Assembly: GCA_948777935.1 (NCBI GenBank)
Contig: CAQDYY010000001.1
Span: forward strand, 186,001 to 250,000
Source of the DNA: an uncultured Clostridia bacterium
Lineage (GTDB): Bacteria; Bacillota; Clostridia; TANB77; CAG-508
Length of the DNA stretch: 64,000 bases
Direction of reading: 5' to 3'
The notes under the pieces are model-generated. The model did not search any database. It saw only the letters and a program-made list of their open reading frames with translations, and was not told the origin of the DNA. The position numbers and the translations under genes were made by a program. This document shows, piece by piece, positions 9,331-17,231 of the stretch; positions within the stretch are counted from its first letter, which is position 1, and each line of letters starts with the position of its first letter.

Positions 9331-9621
9331 TTACATTTTTATTATCATGTATTTTATTATTTCATCAGTAATTCTATATAAACGTTCTATTTCTTTTGTT
9401 GTATTTTCTTTGTTGTTGCCATTTACTTCAAATTGATATAGTAAATAATGTCCTTCTTTATTTTTTCGTATTTCATATGCAAGTTTTTTTACTCCATAAT
9501 CTGCTTTGTCTGTGATTTTTGCTAATTCATTTATTTTATTTTCTACTTTTGAAGTAACTTTTGCCAATTCAGTTTTACTTAAATTTGGTTTTACTATTAT
9601 TACACTTTCATATTTATTCAT
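9331..9621 (-). CDS. rpsF: Ribosomal protein bS6-like
   Basis: A 96-aa protein matching bacterial S6 along its length: MNKYESVIIVKPNLSKTE, then a helix with NKINELAKI, ADYGVKKLAYEIRKNKEGHYLLYQFEV, and the closing helix RLYRITDEIIKYMII. The KKLAYEI and GHYLLYQF motifs are the S6 hallmarks. The normal genomic partner order is rpsF-ssb-rpsR; here two small genes separate it from ssb and rpsR is missing. All neighbours are mobile-element genes, so this is presumably an extra, element-borne copy. Whether it enters ribosomes or has another RNA-binding role is unknown. Confidence 0.85.
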   Translation of the reverse strand: MNKYESVIIVKPNLSKTELAKVTSKVENKINELAKITDKADYGVKKLAYEIRKNKEGHYLLYQFEVNGNNKENTTKEIERLYRITDEIIKYMIIKM

Positions 9622-9638
9622 ATTATTAAATCCTCCTA

Positions 9639-9672
9639 AAAATAAAAAGCTATCTTTAATAGATAACTTTAA
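9639..9672 (-). terminator. Terminator behind the SMC-like ATPase gene
   Basis: GTTATCT/AGATAGC stem followed by TTTTTATTTTT on the minus strand, immediately downstream of the ATPase stop and before the bS6-like gene. Confidence 0.6.
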
Positions 9673-9674
9673 TA

Positions 9675-11342
9675 TTATGCAGCTTGTTGTATTACAAAAC
9701 TACTATTTTCTCTAATTTCTCTTTCTACTGATTTCTTTCTTCTGTCTAATACATCAGAATAATCATATAATATTTCTAATGGGTTATATTTTATTACTAA
9801 TGATATAATCATTTGAGTATTTATCATTTCTTCTATATCAGTAATAGATTCAGCATCATCTAAAAATATAGGTGCTTTTATACCAGATAGGTTATTAAAT
9901 AAATTTGATATTTCTAAACATGTTCTTGCCTGTTGCGATTTAGACAGTTTCTTAAATTCTCTGCCCTCATAAAATATATCACAACATTCTGTAATTTTAT
10001 CGTTTGTCTTATTTTCTCTACAAAATTGTATATCTACTTTATCTAAAAACTTATTGATTTTCTGTCTTTGCTCTTCTATTACTAATCTCTTTAATTTATT
10101 TGCTATTTCCTTTTGAACTTTTACTTTATTTAATTCATCAGTAATTTCTTGTTTGACACTTTCTAATAACCTAATATTTTCTTTAGCTTTTTTTATTTGT
10201 TCCTGTCTAATTTCAACTTCTTTATTATGTATTAGTATATCATTCTTCTCTTTTTGTAATATATCAATATTTGTTTTTAGTTCTTCTTTTTCTTTTTGTA
10301 TTTTTTGCAAATCTAATGTATTCAATTTTTCGAGGATATCTTGTTTTTCTTTTCTTGCATCTACTAATTGTTTAGCATCTTCTTTAAGTTTATTTGCTTT
10401 CTCCTGTAGTTTATTTAATTCCTTTTGATAAAATTGCTTTAAATGCTCTTTTACTTCGCTGTCTTTTATTTCCTGTCTACATGTTGAGCAAATAGGTACT
10501 TCCTTATCAACATTTTTTAATTTTTCATTTTCACTATTGTAATTCTTTGTTATTTCAGCTAACTTATCTTTTAATATATCATCTAGTCTTTCATTAATTC
10601 TTTTAATAGCATGTTGTATATCTTCTAAATTAGAATTACCTAAATTCATTGATATATCTTCATATCTTTCTTGTAATTTCTTTAATTCTTCCTCTTTATC
10701 AAATATTAAAATATCATCAACTTGCTCTAATGCCATATTTTTATATGCTTGTAACTTTCCCAGATTCTCATCATATTCTTTTTGCAATTCATTTATTTCT
10801 TCGTTTCTTTTATCTGTATAACTTCCTAAATGTTCTATTGGTGTACCTATTATTTGTTGTTCTTCATCAGTTAATAAATTAAAACTTTCTTCCTTAGATA
10901 TTCCTGGTATAATTCTTCTTACTAATTCTTTTTGTTCCTTTGGTTCTAATGAAGCAAAATAATATGGATTATGTGCTACTAGAAAAATATCTTTATCTTT
11001 ATAGAACTCTGCTAACATTTCTTGTTTTATTTCTTTATCATCAAGCGTTAAATTCATTTGTTTTCCTTTATCTCTAATAAGTCTATGTTCTATACCATAG
11101 TTATCTATAAAAGTTATATCTACACTAACATTAGATACTTTTATTTTATCGTTTGCAACTTGCTCTTTTTCATTTCCATATAGACTTGTTCCTGTTAAGC
11201 ACCAATTAAATAAACTTCCTACTGTACTCTTTCTCTGAAAATTTGCTCCTATTATATAAGTTTTATCTTGACTAAAATCTGCATTGAATCCATCTGGTAA
11301 ATCTTTATAACCAACTACATTATTAATACTTTTTATATACAT
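9675..11342 (-). CDS. SMC/Rad50-like ATPase of phage type
   Basis: A 555-aa protein with the SMC/SbcC layout. The N-terminal nucleotide-binding lobe (residues 1-130) has a Walker A-like IIGANFQRKSTVGSL in which the usual Gly before Lys is Arg. A long Glu/Lys/Gln coiled coil covers about 190-445, with a CSTCRQEI zinc-hook-like Cys-x-x-Cys near 285-290. A C-terminal lobe follows with KLSKSQQART (signature-like) and Walker B PIFLDDAESI. It is next to the ERF annealing protein, as in phage recombination modules, so it probably processes or holds DNA ends. Confidence 0.75.
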   Translation of the reverse strand: MYIKSINNVVGYKDLPDGFNADFSQDKTYIIGANFQRKSTVGSLFNWCLTGTSLYGNEKEQVANDKIKVSNVSVDITFIDNYGIEHRLIRDKGKQMNLTLDDKEIKQEMLAEFYKDKDIFLVAHNPYYFASLEPKEQKELVRRIIPGISKEESFNLLTDEEQQIIGTPIEHLGSYTDKRNEEINELQKEYDENLGKLQAYKNMALEQVDDILIFDKEEELKKLQERYEDISMNLGNSNLEDIQHAIKRINERLDDILKDKLAEITKNYNSENEKLKNVDKEVPICSTCRQEIKDSEVKEHLKQFYQKELNKLQEKANKLKEDAKQLVDARKEKQDILEKLNTLDLQKIQKEKEELKTNIDILQKEKNDILIHNKEVEIRQEQIKKAKENIRLLESVKQEITDELNKVKVQKEIANKLKRLVIEEQRQKINKFLDKVDIQFCRENKTNDKITECCDIFYEGREFKKLSKSQQARTCLEISNLFNNLSGIKAPIFLDDAESITDIEEMINTQMIISLVIKYNPLEILYDYSDVLDRRKKSVEREIRENSSFVIQQAA

Positions 11343-11354
11343 TTTTCAACCTTT

Positions 11355-11897
11355 CTATCCAGCTTTTTCTCCTAAATCAAATATTTTATCAAAGTCATCT
11401 ATATCTGGATCTCCTAACATTTTTTCTATATTATTTTCATTTAGACTTCCTTCAGCATTTATATTTGTATCATCATCTATAGTTTCTTCATTGTTTTCCG
11501 TATATTTTGATTTTTCTGCATCATCAATTGTTGGAATTGCAAATGTTTGTGTCATTGCATACTTATATGCACCACTTAATGCTTTATATATAGCCCAACC
11601 TTCCTTATCACAACCCTCACCAGGTATATTAACATCCATATAATCACATTTTCCATCTTCATTTGGTTCTGTATCATAAAATCTATAAACCATATCTATT
11701 ATTACATCATTTCCTTTTTGCACAACCTGATTAAGTTTTAATGGTATGATAATAACCTTTTCATCAATCATTGCTTCTCTTGCTTTAATTATAATACTCG
11801 CTATTGAAGCATAATCAAATCCTTTTTCTTCATTAGTTTTGTCTTTAATTATTGGACCTATTTTAGTCATAACATTTAGTATTTTTACTGCTATCAT
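11355..11897 (-). CDS. erf: ERF-family single-strand annealing protein
   Basis: A 180-aa protein. The core (residues 1-130) matches the ERF superfamily of phage recombinases: FDYASIASIIIKAREAM near the start, the central IDMVYRFYDTE, and the signature GWAIYKALSGAYKYAMTQTFAIPTIDDAE. The tail is acidic and disordered. ERF proteins anneal complementary single strands, helping circularisation and recombination of the element. It lies 12 bases upstream of the SMC-like ATPase gene in the same operon. Confidence 0.85.
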   Translation of the reverse strand: MIAVKILNVMTKIGPIIKDKTNEEKGFDYASIASIIIKAREAMIDEKVIIIPLKLNQVVQKGNDVIIDMVYRFYDTEPNEDGKCDYMDVNIPGEGCDKEGWAIYKALSGAYKYAMTQTFAIPTIDDAEKSKYTENNEETIDDDTNINAEGSLNENNIEKMLGDPDIDDFDKIFDLGEKAG

Positions 11898-11926
11898 TTT
11901 TTATCCTTTCCCTACTTAATAGTAGC

Positions 11927-12499
11927 TTACTTTAAATTTTTTATTTTAATTTTTCTTTCTATTGAAAAGACATCTACATTACTATCATCTTCACAAAACT
12001 CCATTTTTTTAATATCTGTTAATCTATCTTCATTTAATAGAACATATTGAAATGGAATATTTAATGTTTTGAACTCTTGTATAGTTGTCTCCAATATTCT
12101 TATGCTTTTATTACTTACAGGCCAAAATACTGATTTCCAACCTATAATTATATAGGTCTTATTATCTTTTTCAAATTTTTTATAAATGTTTATTTTTTTG
12201 AACTTATTATTACTAATGGGTTCTTTTTCTTTAATTTTTGCTTTTATTAAGTCATAGCCTTGTTTTGTAGTACAAAGTCTTACTTGATATTTTTCTGTTT
12301 TGTTTCTTTTTTCTCCTAGAACTCTTTCTATATCTTCCTCATTAAACCAGTCTCTTTCGCCAAATATTAAATCTATGTAATAATCTTCAAAAAAATCATC
12401 TTTTCTTATAATAAAGCCTAGTTTATTTTCTACTTTTCCAAATTGTTTTCCCTTACCACTTACTTTAACTAATTCGCCATAGTTATATCTATTTCTCAT
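11927..12499 (-). CDS. Hypothetical protein (190 aa)
   Basis: Not recognised. The N-terminal 60 residues (YGELVKVSGKGKQFGKVE, GFIIRKDDFFEDYYIDLIFG) look like a small beta-barrel of the SH3/KOW type. The rest is basic, with WKSVFWPVSNKSIRI in the middle. No membrane segments. It lies between the ERF gene and a small membrane protein. Confidence 0.5.
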   Translation of the reverse strand: MRNRYNYGELVKVSGKGKQFGKVENKLGFIIRKDDFFEDYYIDLIFGERDWFNEEDIERVLGEKRNKTEKYQVRLCTTKQGYDLIKAKIKEKEPISNNKFKKINIYKKFEKDNKTYIIIGWKSVFWPVSNKSIRILETTIQEFKTLNIPFQYVLLNEDRLTDIKKMEFCEDDSNVDVFSIERKIKIKNLK

Positions 12500-12512
12500 A
12501 TGTTTTTATCCT

Positions 12513-12680
12513 TTATTTACTTAATTCTTCTTTTAACACATAATAAAAACTTTTTGAATATTTTTCTATTTTGCTCTTGTTTTCCTTATAAAAATTTTGT
12601 ATAATTTTAGCAATATAAACTATAACATTTATAGTTACAAGTAGTAATATTATTAGGGATTTTTTTATTATCTTAATCAT
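12513..12680 (-). CDS. Small single-pass membrane protein (55 aa)
   Basis: A short gene starting MIKIIKKSLI with a hydrophobic segment at residues 9-27 (LIILLLVTINVIVYIAKII), followed by a Lys/Tyr-rich cytoplasmic-type tail ending EELSK. GGAAATTTTTAAA is a weak ribosome site. It fills the space between two larger operon genes on the same strand. Function unknown; coding status rests on composition and spacing. Confidence 0.4.
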   Translation of the reverse strand: MIKIIKKSLIILLLVTINVIVYIAKIIQNFYKENKSKIEKYSKSFYYVLKEELSK

Positions 12681-12709
12681 TTTAAAAATTTCCTTTCCAT
12701 ATTATTATA

Positions 12710-12745
12710 AAAATAAAAGCTGTTTAACTCCTAATTAAACTGCTT
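12710..12745 (-). terminator. Terminator overlapping the stop of the Gp3-like gene
   Basis: AGCAGTTTAA and TTAAACAGCT pair (one mismatch), followed by TTTTATTTTT. The 5' arm includes the last codons of the 365-aa gene. Confidence 0.5.
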
Positions 12746-13832
12746 TTTTTAATTCTTCATTATTTACTTCTGTCATACTTCCATCTGGATTCATAACTTG
12801 TCTTATTTCATATTTGCAAAGGATATTTTTATCCATTTCCATTTTTGCTTCTATAATCTCAACTAAAGTACCTACACCATTTTTTATTATTTCTTGATTA
12901 GCTTTTGGATGTAAAATATATTCAACATCTTGATTATTTATATCTTCAAAAATAATTTTATCAAATTTCTTTCCACTTATTAATGTTGGCATAAAACCTT
13001 TAACTTTAAAGTAATTAGATTTTTCTTCTTTTTTAACATCTTCAATCACATCACTTTCTACTTTTGTGGTTTCTTCCTTAACTTCATTTAACTGTGTATT
13101 TTCACTATTTTCTACTTTTGCTTTTTTTGTTTCTTTTTTATCTTTCTTGTCATCTTCTTTTTTGTTTTCTTCTGGTAATACTTTTATTTCTTGTTTGTCA
13201 GCTGTAGTTAATTGTGGAATTGTATCTGTAGTTAATTGAGGTTTTATATCTGTTCTATGTAAATCAATAGAGTAATATGTTCCATATGCTAGACTTTGTT
13301 GTTCTGTAAGTGTTAATTCAAATGGCACATCAACAATACTCATTCCAGCTTTCTTATACTTTACTATTTCAGATGCAATATTAGATAATGAGATTCCTCC
13401 CGAAGTACTTAAATTCCAAACACCACCTGCTTCAATTCCTTCCAGTACAAATTTTAGACTTCCTTTCAGTTTACATTTACCACTTTGCCTATGTTGACAT
13501 TCTTCATTACATTCTATTTCTATTTGTGTATTGTTGTTTTTTGCATCTTTTCCGACTGTTATAGCTTTTGTTCCATTTCCTATACATACTGCTTTTCCAT
13601 TCACATATCTTTTAAATTTAAAATTAAATGGATTTTCAGATGTAAATCTTATTTTTAATTTTGTAGGTTCTCCTGGATATAATTTCTTAAAAATATCTAC
13701 CATATCACTACTTGTACTTTTATCTTCTTCAACATGAAAATATGGTAACTTTTGTGGTATTCCATTTGGTCCTTTCTTTCCAGTTTTTATATTAGCAATT
13801 ACTCTTTCTCTTACTAAATCTTGTATTTTCAT
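12735..13832 (-). CDS. Gp3-like phage/ICE protein (possible recombination directionality factor relative)
   Basis: A 365-aa protein. Residues 1-190 resemble the Gp3-like family: LPYFHVEED near the start, a four-Cys zinc-type cluster CNEECQHRQSGKCK at about 107-120, then LKFVLEGIEAGGVWNLSTSGG. A Lys/Glu-rich linker (about 205-275) leads to a C-terminal beta domain (about 275-350). In phages, members act with serine integrases or of unknown role; here the function is inferred only from similarity remembered by eye. Terminator overlaps its stop. Confidence 0.5.
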   Translation of the reverse strand: MKIQDLVRERVIANIKTGKKGPNGIPQKLPYFHVEEDKSTSSDMVDIFKKLYPGEPTKLKIRFTSENPFNFKFKRYVNGKAVCIGNGTKAITVGKDAKNNNTQIEIECNEECQHRQSGKCKLKGSLKFVLEGIEAGGVWNLSTSGGISLSNIASEIVKYKKAGMSIVDVPFELTLTEQQSLAYGTYYSIDLHRTDIKPQLTTDTIPQLTTADKQEIKVLPEENKKEDDKKDKKETKKAKVENSENTQLNEVKEETTKVESDVIEDVKKEEKSNYFKVKGFMPTLISGKKFDKIIFEDINNQDVEYILHPKANQEIIKNGVGTLVEIIEAKMEMDKNILCKYEIRQVMNPDGSMTEVNNEELKKAV

Positions 13833-13852
13833 ACTATTTTTACTCCTTCCAT

Positions 13853-14089
13853 TTAAGCAGCATCTTCTATTTCTGTTTCTACATAATCTACTAAATCGAC
13901 CAACTGCTTTGTTATTTTATTTTTTAAATCTTCATAATCCTTTTTATTAATATAAGATTGTTCACTTTCAAATTCATTTTCTTTTGGATTTAAGTTATTA
14001 ATTTTCGTATCATTATTGCATAGTAAATTTTCAAATTCCCATATAATTTCTTCAGCTGTTCCTTCACACCATGCTTTACTAACTCGCAT
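13853..14089 (-). CDS. Hypothetical protein (78 aa)
   Basis: Not recognised. Small, acidic, helical; begins MRVSKAWCEGTAEEIIWEFENLL. Its start overlaps the end of the 119-aa gene by 11 bases, so the two are translationally coupled at the head of the recombination operon. Confidence 0.5.
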   Translation of the reverse strand: MRVSKAWCEGTAEEIIWEFENLLCNNDTKINNLNPKENEFESEQSYINKKDYEDLKNKITKQLVDLVDYVETEIEDAA

Positions 14090-14438
14090 ATCTTAATCCC
14101 TCCTGTTCGTATGAATATTCATATAATTTTTCTAAATCTAATTCAACTACAGGTAGTCTTAAAAATTTTACTGTTACTTTTTTAGGAACACTTTTTACAA
14201 TTCCTAGATCCAATAAAAAACTTATCAAATTGGTATTAGCATAGTTATCTATAACAACTTGATTTTTTTCTAATTTTTCTTCTACATTAACTGTTACATT
14301 TGAAATATGTGATACATCTTTATCATCTTCTACATGACCATAAATTGCTAAACTTAGCTTTCCTTTTTCATATTCTCCTACATCAAAAAAACAGTCTTTG
14401 TATCTTACACAGTTTGATTCATAGTTAAATGTTTTCAA
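14079..14438 (-). CDS. Hypothetical protein (119 aa), YGHVED family
   Basis: First gene of the left operon. It contains LSLAIYGHVEDDKDVSH at about 29-45, the same core as the 149-aa protein at 7333-7782, then VTVNVEEKLEKNQVVIDNY. Possibly DUF4313-like (unverified). The GGAGGGAAAGTAG site before ATG is strong. The candidate structured RNA and its promoter lie just upstream, so its expression may depend on read-through of the RNA's terminator. Confidence 0.55.
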   Translation of the reverse strand: MKTFNYESNCVRYKDCFFDVGEYEKGKLSLAIYGHVEDDKDVSHISNVTVNVEEKLEKNQVVIDNYANTNLISFLLDLGIVKSVPKKVTVKFLRLPVVELDLEKLYEYSYEQEGLRYAS

Positions 14439-14519
14439 CTACTTTCCCTCCTTTTTTATAAATTTAATTTTTATTTGTATTCAAAAACAATTAATCTATC
14501 CTCCCTTCCTATTTTTACA

Positions 14520-14747
14520 CAAAAAAATAACAAGTTTGACTTTTAATCTTACTTGTTTTTCTTTGTTTATTTAATTTTAAGCACAATTCCCCCTATAGCT
14601 GTGTTTAGACTATAAGTGGCATTATATAAAGTGCTACTTACTTTACCTTTGCTTTAATTGCAAAGTACTGCTGAAAATTAATCAGCTTTACCCTGATAAC
14701 AGGTATAACTATAAAGTTGTTTCTTTATAGTTATTAAATTTGAATAC
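14520..14747 (-). ncRNA. Candidate structured small RNA with own promoter and terminator
   Basis: About 230 nt with no open frame. In transcript order it folds into consecutive stem-loops: AACTATAAAG/CTTTATAGTT (14707-14732, perfect 10 bp), TACCTG/CAGGGTA (14689-14705), GCTGA/TCAGC (14670-14686), TACTTTGC/GCAAAGGTA (14644-14667), AAGTAGCA/TGCCACTT (14614-14639) and TATAG/CTATA (14594-14614). The motif GGTAAAG occurs twice. It ends in AACAAGT/ACTTGTT plus ATTTTTTT (14519-14557). It could be a free RNA or an attenuating leader of the downstream operon. I know no family that it matches. Confidence 0.55.
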
Positions 14748-14753
14748 ATATAT

Positions 14754-14782
14754 ATTGTAACCGATATTTTATAAAAATGGAA
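14754..14782 (-). promoter_or_regulatory. Sigma-A-type promoter of the structured RNA / left operon
   Basis: On the minus strand TTCCAT, 17-base spacer, TACAAT. Transcription would start about 14747, directly before the first hairpin. Confidence 0.6.
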
Positions 14783-14867
14783 TATACACACCCTAAATTT
14801 TATTTTACCTACTACATTAAGTATTTCATCGATTTTTAGTATCCGCTACATTGATTTATGATAAAAA

Positions 14868-15215
14868 TTATTTTTCATTTTTATCATATTCATCTATAAA
14901 TTGTTTTATTGCCATATTTATTAATCTTGTAACAGAAATACCTGTTTCTCTATTTACTTTATTTAATGCTTCTACATTATCTTTTCTTAACATTATACTT
15001 CTATAAATAGTTATCTCTCCATCTGGTTTAGCATAGTATTTGATATTTCCACTAGATATTAAATCTTCTACACAAGCATTTATAACATCACTAATTGTAG
15101 CATCATATTCATTATTTGTTATTTCTTTCAATCTTGTATATAACTTATCTTCTAAGTTCATACTTTTTTGAACTGTATAATTATCTTTTTTATATAATCT
15201 ATTTATTGCACTCAT
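14868..15215 (-). CDS. Double ribbon-helix-helix DNA-binding protein
   Basis: A 115-aa protein with two tandem ribbon-helix-helix units: residues about 14-50 (VQKSMNLEDKLYTRLKEI then ISDVINACVEDLI) and about 68-110 (ITIYRSIMLRKDNVEALNKV then ISVTRLINMAIKQFIDEY). It is about 45 percent identical by eye to the 16194-16538 product. It is divergent from the plus-strand gene at 15383, with a palindromic operator between them, so it likely regulates that promoter region. GGGGGAGTAAGA before ATG. Confidence 0.7.
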   Translation of the reverse strand: MSAINRLYKKDNYTVQKSMNLEDKLYTRLKEITNNEYDATISDVINACVEDLISSGNIKYYAKPDGEITIYRSIMLRKDNVEALNKVNRETGISVTRLINMAIKQFIDEYDKNEK

Positions 15216-15295
15216 TCTTACTCCCCCAAGTATATTTTCTAACCCTTTTTCGAATATTATACTTGAAAGTTTTAACTTATATAACTTGTTTTATT

Positions 15296-15311
15296 CGTGT
15301 ATTAATACACG
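15296..15311. promoter_or_regulatory. 16-bp perfect palindrome (candidate operator)
   Basis: CGTGTATTAATACACG lies in the divergent promoter region between the ribbon-helix-helix gene and the plus-strand gene; a natural binding site for a dimeric RHH repressor. Confidence 0.55.
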
Positions 15312-15382
15312 ATAATAGGTTGTATTATTATTATATTTATTATATAATAAGCTCATTATTATTTTATGAAAGGGGGATTTTT

Positions 15383-16114
15383 ATGCAAGTATCTGAAAAA
15401 TTAGTAGAATTATTACATAATTTTAATATTCCAAACCTTAATTCTAACTTTTTAATGTCTGACTTATATCAAATACTATATACTACCACTAATAAATTAG
15501 ATGATTATTATTGGCATAAGCCTTTAAGTGAAGATATTAAAGATTTAGCAGTTAAATGGTCTTATGAGGATTTTTCTGAAGATCTATTTCTTGTTTTAAA
15601 TGATAACTTAAAACAAATTATACAAAATGATTCTACAAATTATTCTGCTCAAATGATTTTTCCAATTTACATTAATAAGAAATTGGATGGTTTTGTATTT
15701 TTCTTTAGAACTTCTGGAGATTATATTGCTAGTAGTTCCAAAGCACCAAAAACAGTACGAAATTTTATACAAAAACACTTAAATGATGAAAAAAAGGAGG
15801 TCTTTATATTGGAAAATGAAAAAGTAGATTTTTCATCTTATTTCGAAAATGATTTATTCAGTCAAGTGGATGTAGATTTAATTGAAGAAAAGATGGAAAA
15901 TAATATGCCAATTTTGTTAGGGCGTGACAACTATATTGATATTGATAATAAAATTTCTGAAGCAAATGTAAAATTGACTAAATTATTAAACGAAAAAGAA
16001 TTAAAGATTTTCAAAGATTACCAATCAGCAAGTATAAATGCTACTTCATATCAAAATTGTTTAGCATATTATCTTGGTGTTCAAGCTGGGATAAATTCTA
16101 ATAAATTAAAATAG
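15383..16114 (+). CDS. Hypothetical two-part protein (243 aa) with internal start signal
   Basis: The only plus-strand gene of the element part. Start ATG at 15383 follows AAAGGGGGATTTTT. The N-terminal part (1-135) looks like a small sensor-type alpha/beta domain (MIFPIYINKKLDGFVFFFR). The C-terminal part (143-243) is acidic and helical. Between them a perfect AAGGAGG at 15794-15800 precedes an in-frame TTG at 15809, so a separate 101-aa short form could be made. It is flanked by two paralogous ribbon-helix-helix genes and followed by a strong hairpin. Function unknown. Confidence 0.6.
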   Translation: MQVSEKLVELLHNFNIPNLNSNFLMSDLYQILYTTTNKLDDYYWHKPLSEDIKDLAVKWSYEDFSEDLFLVLNDNLKQIIQNDSTNYSAQMIFPIYINKKLDGFVFFFRTSGDYIASSSKAPKTVRNFIQKHLNDEKKEVFILENEKVDFSSYFENDLFSQVDVDLIEEKMENNMPILLGRDNYIDIDNKISEANVKLTKLLNEKELKIFKDYQSASINATSYQNCLAYYLGVQAGINSNKLK

Positions 16115-16198
16115 TTTATTACATAAGTTATTACGTAATAAACTATAATGAGTTTTATAATATAAGGTAAGTTGCTATTGGCATTTATGCAACTTATC
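16112..16198 (+). terminator. Two consecutive terminator hairpins
   Basis: TAGTTTATTAC/GTAATAAACTA (16112-16145, perfect 11 bp, including the stop codon) and GGTAAGTTGC/GCAACTTATC followed by TTTTATTAT (16166-16203). They separate convergent genes. Confidence 0.65.
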
Positions 16199-16538
16199 TT
16201 TTATTATCATATTTTTCTAGAAATTCCTTAATTGCACCATTTAATAATCTTGTTACAGATATTCCTGTTTTCTTATACATTGTTTGTAAATTTTTTAAGT
16301 TTTCTTTTCTAATCATTATGCTTCTGTAGGTTACTGTTTCAAGTTTTGGTTTTTCATAAAAGGATGGCTTATTTTTCTCAATGTATTCTTCAATGCATAC
16401 ATTAACAACTTCACTAAAAGTCGCATCATAATTTTTCTTTACAAGTTTCATTAATTTATTATATAGAGTATCATCTATATTAACTGTCTTTTTTATAGTT
16501 TTATTATTAATGAAATATAATCTGTCTATTGCACTCAT
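16194..16538 (-). CDS. Double ribbon-helix-helix DNA-binding protein (paralogue)
   Basis: A 114-aa paralogue of the 14868-15215 product: MSAIDRLYF start, first RHH with VNIDDTLYNKLMKLV and FSEVVNVCIEEYI, second with VTYRSIMIRKENLKNLQTM and ISVTRLLNGAIKEFLEKY. The two copies bracket the plus-strand gene in the same orientation. Probably DNA-binding regulators, partition helpers or antitoxin-like proteins of the element; no toxin partner is evident. GGAGGTGTAGAG before ATG. Confidence 0.65.
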   Translation of the reverse strand: MSAIDRLYFINNKTIKKTVNIDDTLYNKLMKLVKKNYDATFSEVVNVCIEEYIEKNKPSFYEKPKLETVTYRSIMIRKENLKNLQTMYKKTGISVTRLLNGAIKEFLEKYDNKR

Positions 16539-16650
16539 CTCTACACCTCCTAATATTCATTTTACAACCATTTGTATTATATAGAAATTTTATTTAAAAT
16601 AATACTTATCAATATTACTCTTATATGAATATATATAGGTTAGAGTTTGC

Positions 16651-16683
16651 AATAAAAATAAGAGTTACAATTTGCAACTCTTT
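16651..16683 (-). terminator. Terminator of the cargo operon
   Basis: AAGAGTT/AACTCTT stem followed by ATTTTTATT on the minus strand, 27 bases after the Nudix stop codon. Confidence 0.7.
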
Positions 16684-16709
16684 GAACAATTCATATGGGA
16701 TTTTTTTAT

Positions 16710-17172
16710 TTATTTATACTCATTTAAGTCATATTTAATTAGTTTTTCTCCATCATAATTAAATTTTACTGTAAAAAATGCATCATTGTTTTTTATCTTT
16801 TCTACAAATATTTTATCTCCCTCCCATGTATTTAATTCTGTAACCTTATCTTTTTGAACCCATTGTAAATCTCCCTCGTTGCATTCTATTAGTTCTCCTG
16901 TAAAATCATTTGAAGTAAATACATACATATATTCTGTTTCCCAATTTGTAGATACATAAGTGACGGCACATCTTAATTTATAAGTATTAAGTGTAAGTCC
17001 TGTTTCTTCCTTTACTTCTCTTATAATGCATTCTTCTGGACTTTCTCCCTCTTCAAATTTTCCGACCTATTCCTAACCATTTGTCTTTATTTATATCATT
17101 CTTCTTTTTGGTTCTATGTAGCATTAAGTATTTTCCGTCTTTTTCTATATAGCATAGTGTTGAAAGTATCAT
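16710..17172 (-). CDS. Nudix hydrolase (MutT/MTH1-like), read through a +1 shift at CGG
   Basis: A 153-aa protein if one base is skipped. Codons 1-36 (17172-17065) give MILSTLCYIEKDGKYLMLHR and end WLGIG; the next codon is CGG at 17064-17062, after which the zero frame stops two codons later. Skipping the C at 17064 reads GKFEEGESPEECIIREVKEE, a complete Nudix box, then T-G-L and 90 more residues. Such enzymes hydrolyse oxidised nucleotides or similar pyrophosphates. Last gene of the cargo operon, followed by a terminator. GGAG upstream of the ATG. Protein 0.8 sure; the shift mechanism is inference. Confidence 0.8.
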
Positions 17173-17231
17173 ATCATTGTTCTCCTTTAATATATATTCT
17201 ATTTTCTTATTAATCTTTTTCTAACTACTTT

